64,000 bases of DNA from Neofusicoccum parvum (taxonomy: Eukaryota; Ascomycota; Dothideomycetes; Botryosphaeriales; Botryosphaeriaceae). Below, piece after piece: positions 1-12,331 of the stretch (position 1 is the first letter of the stretch; the number at the start of each line of letters is the position of its first letter). The notes under the pieces are model-generated. The model did not search any database. It was not told the origin of the DNA and saw nothing but the letters and a program-made list of their open reading frames with translations. The position numbers were made by a program, and so were the translations under genes. Location: assembly GCA_020912385.1 (NCBI GenBank), contig CP087222.1:310001-374000 (forward strand). The letters run 5' to 3'.

Positions 1-562
1 GTTCCGCCGCGTCATGTGCGCGTTGTTGCCTCACCGTACTCCGTTCCAGGCGACAAACCCGGGCGACCCACCCAGGGACCAGGCTCTCGCTGACGAAACA
101 TCGGTAGCAGGAAATCCCAACGCATGTCACTGGCTGCGACAGGACTTGGCGGGGGCTTGGCGCGCTACTGTCGTCGGCAGATGATTGCTGCGAGATCGTT
201 CGAGCGGCCGCTTCGAACGAGTGCCGGGCTCGTGGGCGCGCGTTCTGTGGAGAGAGGGTCGGATTAATTTCCGAAACCAGAGAACCCCAAGTTTCGACGC
301 GTGGAGAAACAGGCTTGGGGCCCACGCGGGGAAGCTTGTCCTCGCCTCGCTTGCGGCCAGAATTGCTGCGTTGGACAACAAAAACCTCGAAATTCTGCAT
401 CGTGATGGCGACCAGGACGGGAGAAGAGTGGATTGAGTATTCTGCAAAGCGGGAGCAAAAGACACACGCCGAGCGATCAAAAGCCGACAGTGTCGGGTAA
501 ATGCCCTTCAGGCCGACATGGTTGCCTCGCATCCGGGCCCGAGGGCGCCTCGGTGGCGCTGC
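1..562. other. Non-coding, downstream of the Ldh2-like gene
   Basis: No open frame here resembles a known protein, and the short overlapping frames on both strands (up to 117 codons) look like chance frames in GC-rich DNA. The segment lies just 3' of the minus-strand dehydrogenase stop codon, so part of it is probably that gene's 3' UTR. An exon of a gene outside the window cannot be excluded. Confidence 0.4.
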
Positions 563-1663
563 TCAGGCCATGCGTTTAATGCCGTCCGCACCAACCAGCT
601 GTGCCTCTTTGTCGAGGGCGGTGATCTCCGCTTCTACATACGGAATGCCGTTTCGCTCGCGCTCCTCCTGCGTCAGCTGCTCAATCTCTCCGGGAAAGAA
701 TACGCGCTCGACGCCTGCCATCTTCTCCGAGCCGACGACGCGCTGGTACAAGTAGTCCATGCGCCCCTTGAAGTCCTCCAGGCTCATGAAAAGGTCCGGC
801 TTGATTGCGACAAGGAAATGGCCCACGTCCGCAGGCCTTGACGGGTCATACGGGTTCGTGACGTGGCCCGCGAACGCGCTCCCCGACAGGACTCCGCTGA
901 AGACGTCCATCATGATTGCTAACGCCGAGCCCTTCGGTCCGCCCATTGGCAGCATCACACCCTGCAGCGCCGAGGCTGGGTCGTCCGTCTGCCGCCCCTC
1001 CGCGTCCAGTGCCCAGTCGCTAGGAATTTTCTCCCCGCGCCGCAGAGCCTTGTAGATCTTGCCTCTCGCCGCAACCGACGGCGCCATGTCCAGAATAAAA
1101 GGCTTCGACTGCCCAGCCGGCGCGCCGCACGCCAAGGGAGACACGCCCATGAGCTTCTCGCGCCCGCCCCAGACAGGCAGGGCCGGCGACGAGTTCGTGA
1201 AAACGAGGGACATGAGCCCGGCGTCCAGCGCCTGCTGCACCACCCAGGCCGACATTCCGAAATGGTTCGAGTGCTTGACGCTCACCATGCCGATCCCGAA
1301 CTCCTTGGCCATGCGGATAGCGGAGTCCATGCCAAGGTGTGCCGCGACAAAGCCGAAGCCGTTCTGGCCATCGACCTGCGCGACGACCGGAGTGATTTGC
1401 TCCAGCTTCGGCGATGCCTGCGCGTTGAGTACTCCTTGCCGGATGCGTTCCATGTAGGACGGTATGCGGTTGATGCCATGCGTGTCGACGCCGCGGAGAT
1501 CAGCCGCGACAAGACACTTGGCTACGATTGAGGCGTTTTCGGGCGGCACGCCATTGCCGACAAGAACGTCTTGGACAAACCTCTCGGCGTCTTGGGCGCG
1601 GACCTGAACGGGTGATGATTTGGCTTCCTCGGCGTTCCCGGCGGGTGCGTTGGCGGCAGACAT
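563..1663 (-). CDS. Ldh2/MDH2-type malate/L-lactate dehydrogenase family protein
   Basis: Single-exon frame of 366 residues from the ATG at 1661-1663. It belongs to the NAD(P)-dependent Ldh2/YlbC/DlgD family (malate, L-lactate, ureidoglycolate or diketogulonate reductases), which reduces 2-oxo acids or oxidises 2-hydroxy acids. Family marks seen: the N-terminal D-x-R-G-V-D-T-H-G-I motif (about residues 55-64), the V-K-H-S-N-H-F-G motif (about 129-136) with the likely catalytic histidine, and the segment M-G-G-P-K-G. The length matches the usual 330-370. The frame stays open about 50 codons further upstream without a convincing start, so I chose the ATG that precedes the acidic N-terminus. It is divergent from the SDR gene at 2481. 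The substrate cannot be read from the sequence. Family assignment is firm; the reaction is open. Confidence 0.88.
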   Translation of the reverse strand: MSAANAPAGNAEEAKSSPVQVRAQDAERFVQDVLVGNGVPPENASIVAKCLVAADLRGVDTHGINRIPSYMERIRQGVLNAQASPKLEQITPVVAQVDGQNGFGFVAAHLGMDSAIRMAKEFGIGMVSVKHSNHFGMSAWVVQQALDAGLMSLVFTNSSPALPVWGGREKLMGVSPLACGAPAGQSKPFILDMAPSVAARGKIYKALRRGEKIPSDWALDAEGRQTDDPASALQGVMLPMGGPKGSALAIMMDVFSGVLSGSAFAGHVTNPYDPSRPADVGHFLVAIKPDLFMSLEDFKGRMDYLYQRVVGSEKMAGVERVFFPGEIEQLTQEERERNGIPYVEAEITALDKEAQLVGADGIKRMA

Positions 1664-2480
1664 GGCGATTGATTGGAGGATGAGAATTCCCACTTTCAGT
1701 GTCCAGGGCCTTCTGGCTGAGTACTGCTGAGTGGCGTGAGATATGGTCGGGATACGAGACACAGGTGCTGGAGAAGCTTCGCGGCAATGTCGTAGGGGAA
1801 AGTTAGAACGCACAATTTTGAGATGCAGGCCAGGCCGAGAGCTGCACAGGCTTTTAAGATCTGTGATTTTGAAAGCAGGAGAAAATTTGGACGAACAGTG
1901 GGTGAGATGTGGGAAGGGCAGAGTGTCGGAGGCGGGCCGAGTCCGTCACGATGCGGAGCCACCCCGAAATCTGTTGTGGAGTCGGGACTTCACTCAACGG
2001 TCGCCAAGCTGCTGACAGGTGCACATTCACACGAGCAGCTGGAAACGGCGAAAGCTAAGCAGAGCTCAGCTGATGGGTTACCAGACAGGGCTATCCGAAA
2101 GGTTGGGGCATTCTCCGGGCTGGCCGCAAATGATTGCCCTCGGACGTGGAGAACCGGCAATCGACTCATCAGACGCCGGATATCACAGCCGAAGGCCTTG
2201 CTGGTATCAATTCCCTCAGCTGCGTCCGAGCTATTCCGAGAGGCGTGCTTGGCTGAGCGGGTGCTGTTGAGACGAGTGTCGAGGGAGGACGCCGACGCTG
2301 CGCGTAGAGGCGGGCGGGGTCGGGCGACGGGCGGCGGGCGACAGGCGGCGGGACAGGCGGCGGGCGCGCACAAAGTAGTTGCCGCTTCGTTAAGCTTGCC
2401 GACGCCGGAGCAGCCGTCATGACGTAACTCTCCGTCGAGCTCCACACCTCAATCGTCTCCAAGCCACTCTGTCAGGCAAC
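1664..2480. promoter_or_regulatory. Divergent intergenic region, Ldh2-like gene / SDR gene
   Basis: An 817-base region between two divergently transcribed genes, so both promoters must lie here. The end nearer the SDR carries a strongly G-rich plus-strand stretch (about 2311-2370) with five runs of three or more G between 2312 and 2338. No TATA box or operator was recognised with confidence. Confidence 0.5.
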
Positions 2481-3523
2481 ATGTCGGTGCTTACTACGGA
2501 TTTGAGCTCTCATCTCGCTCTCGTCACTGGAGCCAGCGGCGGCATCGGAAAAGCAACATGTCTGGCACTGGCCGAGATGGGCTGTTCGATAGCCGCCCAC
2601 TACCACAGCAACGCTGATTCCGCAAACGCACTCGTGGAGCAGCTGAAGGCCAAAGGCGTGAAGGCTCAAGTGTTCAAGGCGGACCTGAGCAACTATGACG
2701 AGGTAGGTATCGTTGTTTCCTGTGAATTGTAGTCTGGCTTCATCGATGTAATTTTCTTCCCTTCGAATGAATTCAGAAATTGCACGGCAAACCTAAAATA
2801 ATTCAATCACGTCGCACTCACAAAACCAATTCACCCAGCCTTCCTAAAAGTTTTGACAGGTTCGAAATCTGCACGGATCCGTTGTCAAATCGATGGGGCC
2901 CCCTACCATTCTGTTCAACAATGCTGGGACTACCCTGTCCAAGCACGGCCTCCGTTCCGCCTCTGATATCTCGGTTGAGGATTTTGAGACGACTTGGCGC
3001 TCCAACTGCGGTTCCGCATTTCTCCTAACCCAGCTCTGCCTTCCTGCCATGGAGAAGGCGGGGTGGGGGCGTGTGATCTTCTGCTCCAGCGTTGCCGGCT
3101 TTAACGGAGGAGTTGTAGGGCCGCATTATGCGTAAGCGCAATCAAACATCTCCGAGATAATCCATAGCATGGAGACACTAACAATTAGATCATCTAGATC
3201 TTCTAAATCTGCTCTACATGGGCTGATCCATTGGCTTGCTGGCGCATATGCTACGAAGGGCATCACTGTCAACGGCGTTGCTCCAGCGCTGATCCAGGAC
3301 ACCACGATGCTTCCTGGGGGCAATGAGGAATTGACCAAGAGTGCGTAATTTCATACTATTTTCACGTGCCAATTGACGATAATAGCCACTGACGTGGCCA
3401 GGAATTCCAATCGGACGTCTCGGCCGCCCTGAAGAGGTCGCGGAGACCGTTGTCTGGATGGTTAAGACAGCGTATGTCACTAACAAAGTTATCGGTGTGG
3501 ATGGCGGGTTCTTCGCACATTAA
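2481..3523 (+). CDS. Short-chain dehydrogenase/reductase (FabG-like)
   Basis: Four exons: 2481-2702, 2860-3131, 3198-3340 and 3402-3523 (759 coding bases, 252 residues). Seen: the Rossmann motif T-G-A-S-G-G-I-G near residue 18, the N-N-A-G motif, the catalytic serine in C-S-S-V-A-G, the Y-x-x-x-K pair (Y-A-S-S-K) that forms only after removing the intron at 3132-3197, and the late R-x-G-x-P-E-E-V segment followed by a V-D-G-G-F end, as in FabG-type classical SDRs. The enzyme is an NAD(P)(H)-dependent reductase or dehydrogenase acting on a ketone, alcohol or 3-oxoacyl substrate. It converges with the monooxygenase gene, with only 113 bases between the stop codons. A role beside the monooxygenase (supplying or removing a ketone or alcohol) is inference. 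Confidence 0.88.
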
Positions 3524-3636
3524 AGCGGCTTTAGGATACCATCACTTTCTAATTATCAAGGAACTACGAGCTATAGGAGCTTTAAAATGAGGGTAGAAAA
3601 AAGATGAACAAGAAACGCTCGTTGAATCACAAGATT

Positions 3637-5690
3637 TCAACACATCTGACTCCCCGTCACCACACTTCCCTCCCCCAATTTCCACCCCGCCATCCTCTCC
3701 ACCAACTCCTCCCCGTACTCCGGCTGCTTATCCTCCTCTCCCAACAGCCCCAGATAATACGTCACATCCCTCCCGTCCTCCTCCCTGACCTCAAACCCGT
3801 TCCCCAGCCACGCGAACCTGTTCCGGTTCCAGTACTCGATCTCGAAATCCTCGTAGCGCGGCGCCTTGAGCAGCTCCAAGAAATGCAACCGCGACCCGGG
3901 ATACACGGCGGCCTGGCCGGTCCTCCTGCCCTGCTTGAACCAGCTGCTGCACGGCTGGGTCCACGCCGTGCGCTGCAGGAACAAGTCGGCGTGCTGGCGG
4001 AAGTCGCGGGCGGCGTCGGCGCGCGGGGTCAGCGACTTGATGCCCTCGGCCTGCGTCTTGGCGATGGCCGCGAACATGTAGCGCGTCCAGGCCTCGATCA
4101 GCGGCATGAAGCTGCCGTGCCCGAGCGGCCCGTACGGCCCGCAGAAGCTGAAGTGGTTCGGGAACGACGGGATGCCGATGCTGAGGTACGACGTCACGTC
4201 GAGTTCGGCTGCGGGCTCGTCGTCGGTCGCGGCCGAGCTGGTGCCGCGGCGTGTCCAGAGGTCGCGGAGCTCGATGCCGGAGCGCCCGCGGAAGGGGAAG
4301 CGCGGCAGCCAGGTCGTGTCGAAGCCGGTGGCGCAGATGATGACATCGACGTCGTGCGCGGCGCCGGCGTGGTCGATGAAACCAGTGGGCGTGATGGCGT
4401 GGAGCTGGTCGGTGTAGATCGTGGCGTTGGGTGCGCCCAGGGCTTCGAGGTAGCCGGGCGCCGGCGTTGGGCGCCGGCAGCCCGGGTTGAAGTTTTTGGG
4501 CGTGATCGCTGAGACGATTTCTGGGCGGTTGGGGAGCTTGCGGGACATCTGGTCCTTAGCAAATTCGCGAGCTACTTTGCTCTCTATTAAGAGAAGTTTG
4601 TCAGTCATGGGGGTACACAAGAGGGGATACGAGTTTCGGGTTTGAGTGGAATTGTACTACAAGTTGAAATAGGAACATAAAGATGCGCCATACCGGGTGA
4701 GCCTTTGATGATGAATTTGAAGCGCTCGTTTAGCTCGTTCTCGATTTGCTTTCGGTACTCAAGGTACTTCTCAGGGTTCTTCTCCAAGTAGCGCAGTTGC
4801 TCTTCACTATCTATTAAAGGATCAGAATGCAAGCAGTGTTAAAACGGCGTCAACTCACAGGAAAAGTTTGCACCGTCTGGACCGGCCCAGCCATGCCCGA
4901 AAGCTGCAGTTATCCATATTGGGCTGCGAACCCAATGGTATAGCTTTTCAACATGGGGGGTGATAGCAGCAACGATTTGCACACCGCTGCTACCTGCGCC
5001 TATCACTGCCACCCTTTTCCCCCTGAGATCGTAACCCTCCTCATAGTTGGCGCTGTGCATCAGCTTCCCCTTGAAGTCGTGCAGCCCAGGAATATCTGGC
5101 CACTTCCACTTGTTCAGCACCCCGCCAGCATTTATGAAAAACTCCGCAGCATCATCGAAGATTTCTTTCGTCTCCAAATTCTTGATCTTCAGTCTCCAAA
5201 GGCCTGCCTCGTCATCCCATTCGACACTTTCAATCTGATGTTTTAGCTTGATATATTTGTTGATGAAATCATTCTCCTCCTCAATGTCTTTCAGGTAACG
5301 CCAAATCTCAGGGGAATACGAGTAGTAATGTGACCACAGCTTTGTTTTCCAGGTGAATTGGTAGTTGACGGAGGGAATATCGCAGGCACAGCCCGGATAT
5401 CTGTTCACGAGCCACGTTCCGCCGATGTCGTCATTCTTCTCATAGCAGACAATGTCAACTTTTTCCAGCTCCTCCTCCGCCTTCTTGAAGAAATTCAATG
5501 ACGAAGCACCTGCGCCCATGAGGATTACTTTGACCTTCCGCTTCGTCCCCATAGGCTGCTCTAGGATGCGGTAGCCGTGTTCGTCAGCCTCTGGGGGTGG
5601 TGGCCCAGTGTAGTCATCGACCTCGGGGTCTGGTGCTTGCTGCACTCCATTTGCGGCAGTGCCATTCGCGAGTCTTGAATCAATGGCCAT
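3637..5690 (-). CDS. Baeyer-Villiger-type FAD monooxygenase
   Basis: Three exons read on the minus strand: 5690-4859, 4810-4694 and 4583-3637 (1896 coding bases, 631 residues, usual for fungal BVMOs). The first Rossmann motif is G-A-G-A-S-S (about 59-64), with serine where a third glycine is common. Next come the G-G-T-W segment (about 90-93), a BVMO-like fingerprint F-K-G-K-L-M-H-S-A-N-Y (about 206-216) with tyrosine in place of the usual tryptophan, and the NADP-binding G-A-G-S-S-G (about 231-236). These enzymes insert oxygen next to a ketone, or oxygenate N or S. There is no signal peptide, so it is probably cytosolic. The substrate is unknown. Splicing is supported by the continuous frame across both introns. 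Confidence 0.88.
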
Positions 5691-7100
5691 GCCGTCTATC
5701 GAAGCAAGAAATATCAGTGGCGTCAGGTGGAAATTGGAGGTGGTACTGCAGATGGGCAGTCGCTCGGCTCGCGTGCCAACGTAGTTAGAGTCGCGGCCGG
5801 TGGTACAACAGCGGATGATCGGCCAGTGGAAGCAATGCTTGGCTCAGCGTCACGCAGGGGTCGATGTAAGCTGACGAGAAGAGCAACGGGGACGAAAGTA
5901 CAGCTTTATTTGGAAACAGAAAATCTGACAGAGACGATGACTTCGAGGGGGAAACAGCTGGAGCAGCGCAGAAAGCAGCTCGATAAGGACTTCAAAGGGT
6001 GTGTAGAGCACGGAAATAAGAGCTTATGTGCGGGGTAGGCGTTTGGAGTACCCGAGGACGGACGCTGTCGCCACGGCGGGATGTCAGACCTAGAGACGCG
6101 GCCAAAGGCACATTGTGCATCTCATGAGGACTCTGGTCACTCAAAACGTGGCGATCGGCACGCCGGCTGCTCGAGCAGGCTGACGGTGCAGCGCGCACGG
6201 CCACGTCATTGTCTGCGCGCGCCGTCTCAGCGCTGCAGTGGGCGAGGCGTGGAGCGTGGAGGCTAGGAGACAGACGTGACAGTGTGCTTGCGGAGGCCGT
6301 CGTCGTGCGACATCTTTCTTCGCACGCGGTCTGTGGAGTCAATGTGCTGGCGCGGGCCTCGTCGCCGTGGGGGCTGTCGCGTTTCGCACGGAGCGTGCCT
6401 GACCAGGCAGGATCCTTGGCGGGCTGCGGCCGCGTGCGAGGGCGCAAGGCTGAACAGGCCGGGGAGCCCTCAACGGGCGCAATTAATGTCGCGCGGGGCG
6501 TCGGTGGTAGATGAAGGCGCGCGCGAGCTGCGCCTCCGGTGTCCAGCGCGGCTGTCGCTGCGCACGTCAGAGTCGCGGGCTCCGGCCTCAGCCTCAGCGC
6601 CCAGCCGTGCCGCGGGCGCGGTCGATTCGTACCGCGCTCCCATTGGCCGGGCTGCGAAGGACGAGCGAACAGCCGCAGCAGCAGACGTCGGGCTCACCCA
6701 GGCATCGTCTTGTCAGACACCTGTCCACCAAGGCCATCAAATACGCAAAGCTGTGCCGGCCTCCCAGGCGCCGTGCCCCTCGAGCGTCCGACCCGCGCGA
6801 CACGCCCCAGCTGCCTCTCCTCCACCGCCGCCGCGCGCGCGACCGCCGCGCCGTCTCCACGACTTGGCCCGCACCAGGTAGCTCGGGAGCTCCTCCACCG
6901 TGCGGCCCCTATTGCGACACCGACGCTCTCCGTCTGCGCACATCGCCGCACTTGCCAGACGCCCGACCACGCCGATGTGGACGCGCCAGCCCTACCACGT
7001 CCTCCCGCCTCCGCGCTGATCGACCACGCGCCCAACCCGTGCATGACCTCACCGCGAGCTCCCAGGACCCGAACTGCCATCCCCGCAGCCCACCGACACC
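5691..7100. promoter_or_regulatory. Divergent region, monooxygenase / Rom2
   Basis: A 1.4-kb region holding both promoters and probably a long GC-rich, C-rich 5' leader for the Rho exchange-factor gene. From about 6500 to 7100 the plus strand is strongly C-rich and stays open in several frames by composition alone. Several upstream ATGs occur, so upstream ORFs in the leader are possible. No recognisable gene was found. Confidence 0.45.
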
Positions 7101-10100
7101 ATGTCCTACTACCAGAACGGCGGCCAGTACTACCGCCCCGGCTCCTCGCAGCAGCAGCAGCCCGCCGGCAACCAGTACCAGCCCCGCCGCCAGAGCTTCG
7201 AGGACGGCGACGAGGCTGCCTTTGTCACGAACGGTCGAGGCGATGAATACGGCTACGGACACGGGCAGGGCGTCGACCGGCGAGGGAGCTACGCTGTGCG
7301 CCACCACGACGAGCTCTTCATGCAAGACTCGTCGAACCCGCCGCTGGACATGCCCACCACCCCGCTCGCTTCAGACTTCGGCTCGCAGTACCATTCCGTG
7401 TCCTCGCCCACCCAGCCTGCCTACGACCCCCGCCAATTTCCGGCCCCGGTCCAGATCCCGAACCCGCAAGCTTTTGGCGGTGTCAATCGAACACACTTCG
7501 ATGCTGCTGCTCCGCACCAGCCATACAACCCGGCTGCATACTCGGAGAGCAACATTGGGCGCAGCGGTACCACTGCCAGTCGTTATGGCTATGATGCCCA
7601 TTCCGCTTATCCCACCTCGCCCCAAGCTCAGATCCAATTTCCCTCGCCATCAATTCCCCACCAGCCGCAATTCTCCCCTAGCCGGACATATAGCCAGCAT
7701 CCTTCTGTACAGTCTCCGGGCTATTCTAATTCCTCTGGCTCTGCTCCCCTGCCGCCTCGGCCCTTAGCGTACTCGCCTTCCGCTGCACCGCCGCCTCTCC
7801 CGATTCCGCCCCACGGTACTGGCTCCCCGCCGGCAAGTTGGCAAGAGCAGATGGCAAGGCGTCCATCCATGGCCTCGATTTATAGTGACTCGCGATACAA
7901 CAACCCGCTACCTTCACCTCCAGTGAATCAAGATGAGCGCCGTTCATCCCCGCTGTACCATTCGAACCCTCTTCCTCCGCTACCTCAACACTCCCCGCAA
8001 AGAACGAATACGTCCGGGCGCCACCCGCAAGCTCGGCCGCTCCCCGGTCCGCCGCCAGATGCTGGCGATTATGGACGATCTAATAGTAATGGTAGCCCAT
8101 ACGGTGGGCAACTTACGTCTGATGATCTTTATGATGAGATTGAGAACGCGGTGTTAAATGCTGGAAATTCTCCAAGAATCGAGGTGGATCACCACGACCG
8201 CCATTCTCCAAACGGACAAAACCAGCCACCTTTCTATGCATCGCTTGCCGCTGGCGGGTCGCCAGCAACGAACGGCCATCTGTCCCCCGACCAACGATCG
8301 TATGCCGCCTACAATTACAGCGATGAAAGTGATGCAGAGGCTGCTGCTGGCTTGGCAGCTCTGCAGATGGCTGAGGAGGAGGAACGCAGGGGGAGCAGCG
8401 GTGCTACCCTTTTCAGCAGCTACAGCACCATGCGACCCACAGCATCCGCTGCGCTGGAACCACCTCGTGAGCCGGCGGCAGCGGAAGCCGTATACAGCGA
8501 CGATGATATGGCGGGCATCGACCTGGGGGCCTACGCAGGAAATTTCGAACCGCATTTCCAGTACGGTGGAAATCCAGCCGAACTTGCGAGCGGACATGTG
8601 AATCGCTCAGGCAGCCAAAGCCAGACTTTGTCATCGTCCGGCTCGCAGCGCAAATCTGGAGAAACGAGCGATGCGGATGCATATGACCCTATCCATCCCT
8701 TCCCTCCGTTTTCCAGCAATGCAAGGGTTGACACTTTCGGCACCGGTGGGTTTGCCGAGCCGGGTGCCCACAGACGTCGCCTGAGCTACGACGAAGGCGA
8801 TGAATCTAGCCTGATGCTGTCTGAAACATCGACAGCTGTCGAGCCGCCTGAGATGTTCTACCACCCGGGCATGTCGCAGTCGCGGCCACTCCCGCCTCCT
8901 CCAGCTGGTGAACAACACTTTAACCAACAACAAGGTCCATACGGCTATCAACCAGGTCGTGGGCCGTATCCCACCGGGCCAGATCAAATGGTCACACCAG
9001 GTGGCACCCTCGTACCAAGGTCGACCTCGTTGGTCAGCCACAGCAACACACCACAGACGGTGCCGCCCATCAGATCGAAGACGGATGCCGAGGAACGACG
9101 ACTTCGCAGCCAGGGACTTCGCACTTCCGCAATCTTTGAAAAGGACTCTAGCAGCGATAATTTGACGCCGCCTACCGCTAGCACCATGACCCTCGACCTT
9201 CCTGCTCTTCCTGCTGGCAAACGCTTCAATCCATCGAAGTTGACTCCCAAAGATTTCGCAAAATGTACCGAGCCTTGGGCGCTGAGCTCCATCATTGCTT
9301 GGCTGCGGATGATGGCTGAGGGAGAAACTGACCTCAAGGAGCATCTCATCGTGGAAGGCTTGGTGAATTTGTTCACGTACAAGGTCCCTACGATGAACGT
9401 TGCCGATGCCGAGGCTTTGAGCGCCCAGGTTGTCGAAGAAATGTATAGTGCCGGAACGCTCGAGCACGTTGAGGAGTGGCTGAAGTTCACACCGGCCACC
9501 CGCTCAGGTGTTCTTTTCCAGCTTTCCAAAGCCGGCTGCTATGCACCGATGTTGCACGACTACCATGCTCCCGGCCGCTGCTATTCCTATCACTGCCAGA
9601 GAACGTTGAAGAAGATCGATCTTCACGCTCAACCGTCAGTGAAGAGGACTGAAGACTGGGCATCGTTCTACAAGTTGAAGAAGGAGGAGGTCGCGGACGT
9701 CAACAAAAAGGAAATTGAGAGGCAGAACATCCTTCATGAAATCGTTCAAACCGAGGACAACTTCATGGACAATCTCAATGTCCTTCGCCATTTGTATCGC
9801 GACGGCTTGATGCAAATGCAGCCCCCTGTCATCCCTCCAAAGAAGTTGAAGAGCTTCGTCAGAGACGTGTTCGGCAAGGTTGACGGCGTGAAGCAGTCAA
9901 ACGAGGAGCATCTCCTTCCGCAGATGAAGTACCGCCAACAAGAGCAAGGGCCATGGGTTATCGGTTTCAGCGACATTTTCCGTGAATGGATTAGGAAGGC
10001 CAGGGGGGCTTACATCGACTACGCGGCGGCGTTCCCGTACGCAACATTTCTCGTTCGGCAGGAAGCTGAGAGGAACATTCTCTTCCGCAGCTTCTTGGAT

Positions 10101-12331
10101 CAGGCCCGCGCGAACAAAATGTCCAACAAGCTCGCCTGGGACAACTTCCTTAAGTCTCCTATCACAAGATTGCAGCATTATGGCCTTCTGCTTGGTACGG
10201 TCCTAAAGCGCTCTCTCGTCGACAACGAAGAGAAGAAGAACCTGATGATCGCCATCGAGGAGATTAAGGCTGTTACTCTGGAGTGCGACGCGCGCGTGGC
10301 GGAGATGTCACGCAAGGTCGATTTGACTGACCTGCAATCCAAGCTCATCCTTCGTCCTGGCATGCAGAGAGTCGAGCTGAACCTCAACCACCTTGGTCGT
10401 GAGCTCATCTTTAAGGGTGACCTCCAGCGCTTGGGTGGCACGAGGTTCACGTGGCTTGAGACGCATGCGCTGTTGTTTGATCACTACCTTGTCTTGGCAA
10501 AGACTGTTCATCATCGTGACGTTGAGGGTGGCGCGAAGCAAGAGAGATATGACGTCTCTCGCTTGGTAAGTTTATCGACCTTTGATTGACCGACCCTTTC
10601 TAACATTGTGCACAGCCAATACCTATGGACCTACTGGTTCTCGAGAGCTCAGATGATGATCCGGTGGTCAAGTCTTCCGTCAAAGGAGTGGCGACCGTAG
10701 CTGGAAATGTTAGACCGGACTCTCGCCTTCGTGCTGGGTCGAGTGCAAGCCCAGCGCCCGGATCTCTTTCCCACGTCAACACGGGATCTTCTATGGGATC
10801 TACGCTGACGACCAACTCATCAGGCAAGAGCATGATGGTAACCACGACAGTTCTCGACAGTCCCAAGGATGAGAGAATCATGTATCCATTCCGCGTCAAA
10901 CATCTTGGTAAGGAGGTGTACACGCTTTTTGCTCCCTCGGCACAGAATCGCCAGGACTGGTGTGACAAGATTCTTGAGGCTAAGACGAAACATGCGGCTG
11001 CACTTTTCGTGCAGAACGCAGAGCCTTTCCGCCTGCGTGTTATGGCTGACTCAGCGTTTGCGTATGAGAGTCCATCCGCAGGGTCGCAAAGCGTCACAAT
11101 CTCGGGCACGCCTCTTGACCGGGCCATTGACGACGTTGAGAAGCTATTTTCTCACACAGGCCGGCCAGGCCCTATTTGTAGAGCTCGCGTCAACTGTGCA
11201 ACTGCATTCATGCAACCATACGGGAAAGCGATGGTGGCGGTGGGGACGGATTATGGTGTCTACATTTCGGAGACGGAGAATCCTCGTGGCTGGTCAAGGG
11301 TACGCTGAAGTCCTGCGATACGCAAAACATCATCATTCGCTAACGAGGAACAGTCAATTACGATTCCGAAAGTTACACAGATCGCTGTCTTGGAGGAGTT
11401 CAGCATGATGTTGCTCATTTCGGACAAGTCCCTCATCGCCTACCATCTGGATCTTGTTTGCCCCGTTGGCGGTGCTGCAGGCGGTAACACTGACTCTTCG
11501 CGTCGGGCCCCTCAGAAGCTATCCGGTTCACGCGACGTTGGCTTCTTTGCATCGGGTAAGATGAAGGACAGGACGTTGGTCTTCTACAAGAAGCGTGAAG
11601 GTCTATCTTCGACTTTCAAGGTCCTTGAGCCTGTTTTCCAAAAGAGCACGGAGAAGAAGAGCCGCTTCTTGCGCACGGGCCGCACCGAGTTCTTCCGCGA
11701 CTACGACGAGTTCTACATCCCGACTGAATGCTACGGCCTCAATCTGTTTCACTCGTCCCTCTCCATCTCCACGTCCAAGGGATTCGAGGTTCTCACTCTG
11801 GACAAGAAGCAGCCCTGGTCCGTCCCGGACCTCAAGGCCTCGCACGTCGCAACAATCGCGTCCCGCCTGCAAGGCCTTGATCCGCTCGGCATGTTCAGGC
11901 TCAGCGACCAGGAGTTCCTGCTCTGCTACGAGGAGTGCGCAGTGTACGTCAACAAGCACGGCGACGTCTCGCGCTCCGTCATCATGGAGTTCGTCGGCAA
12001 GGCCAAGGCGGCGGCGCTGTACGGGCCGTACGTGCTGCTGTTCGACCCGGACTTCGTCGAGGTGCGCAACGCGCAGAACGGGCGTCTGCGCCAAGTCATC
12101 CCCGGCCGCGACGTCAAGTGCCTGGACGACGGCCTCGGCCTCGGCGGCCACTGGGTCCAGCCCGGCGGCGGCAACGGCGGGCTCGGCCAGAATGGCACGT
12201 ACGGTGGCAACGCTGCTGCCGCGCCGGCTGGCGTCACGGGCAGGACGGTCAAGCTGGCGATGCAGCATCCGAGGCACGAGAAGTGCCAAATTGTGGTGGA
12301 GTTGTTGTTGAATGAGGGACAGAGGGATTAA
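7101..12331 (+). CDS. rom2: Rho1 guanine nucleotide exchange factor (Rom1/Rom2 type)
   Basis: Three exons: 7101-10565, 10616-11299 and 11354-12331 (1708 residues). The start ATG has a CACC context. Residues 1 to about 700 are Pro/Ser/Gln/Tyr-rich and low in complexity. A DEP domain follows (about 715-830), then the Dbl-homology catalytic domain (about 870-1075, opening with E-R-Q-N-I-L-H-E-I and ending before a P-H strand), a pleckstrin-homology domain (about 1080-1290) and a C-terminal citron-homology (CNH) domain (about 1335-1690). This order is diagnostic of fungal Rom1/Rom2, which load GTP onto Rho1 in the cell wall integrity pathway at the plasma membrane. The disordered N-terminus makes the protein long for the family. 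Only the exact N-terminus and UTRs are uncertain. Confidence 0.94.

Noticed and set aside
1664..1813. Upstream extension of the Ldh2-like enzyme by 50 residues as a mitochondrial presequence
   Set aside because: The extension looks like untranslated leader, and the internal ATG fits the family N-terminus. Not excluded without transcript data.
6276..7767. Two long overlapping plus-strand frames before and across the Rom2 start
   Set aside because: They conflict with the Rom2 frame, are low complexity and lack domains; probably leader sequence.
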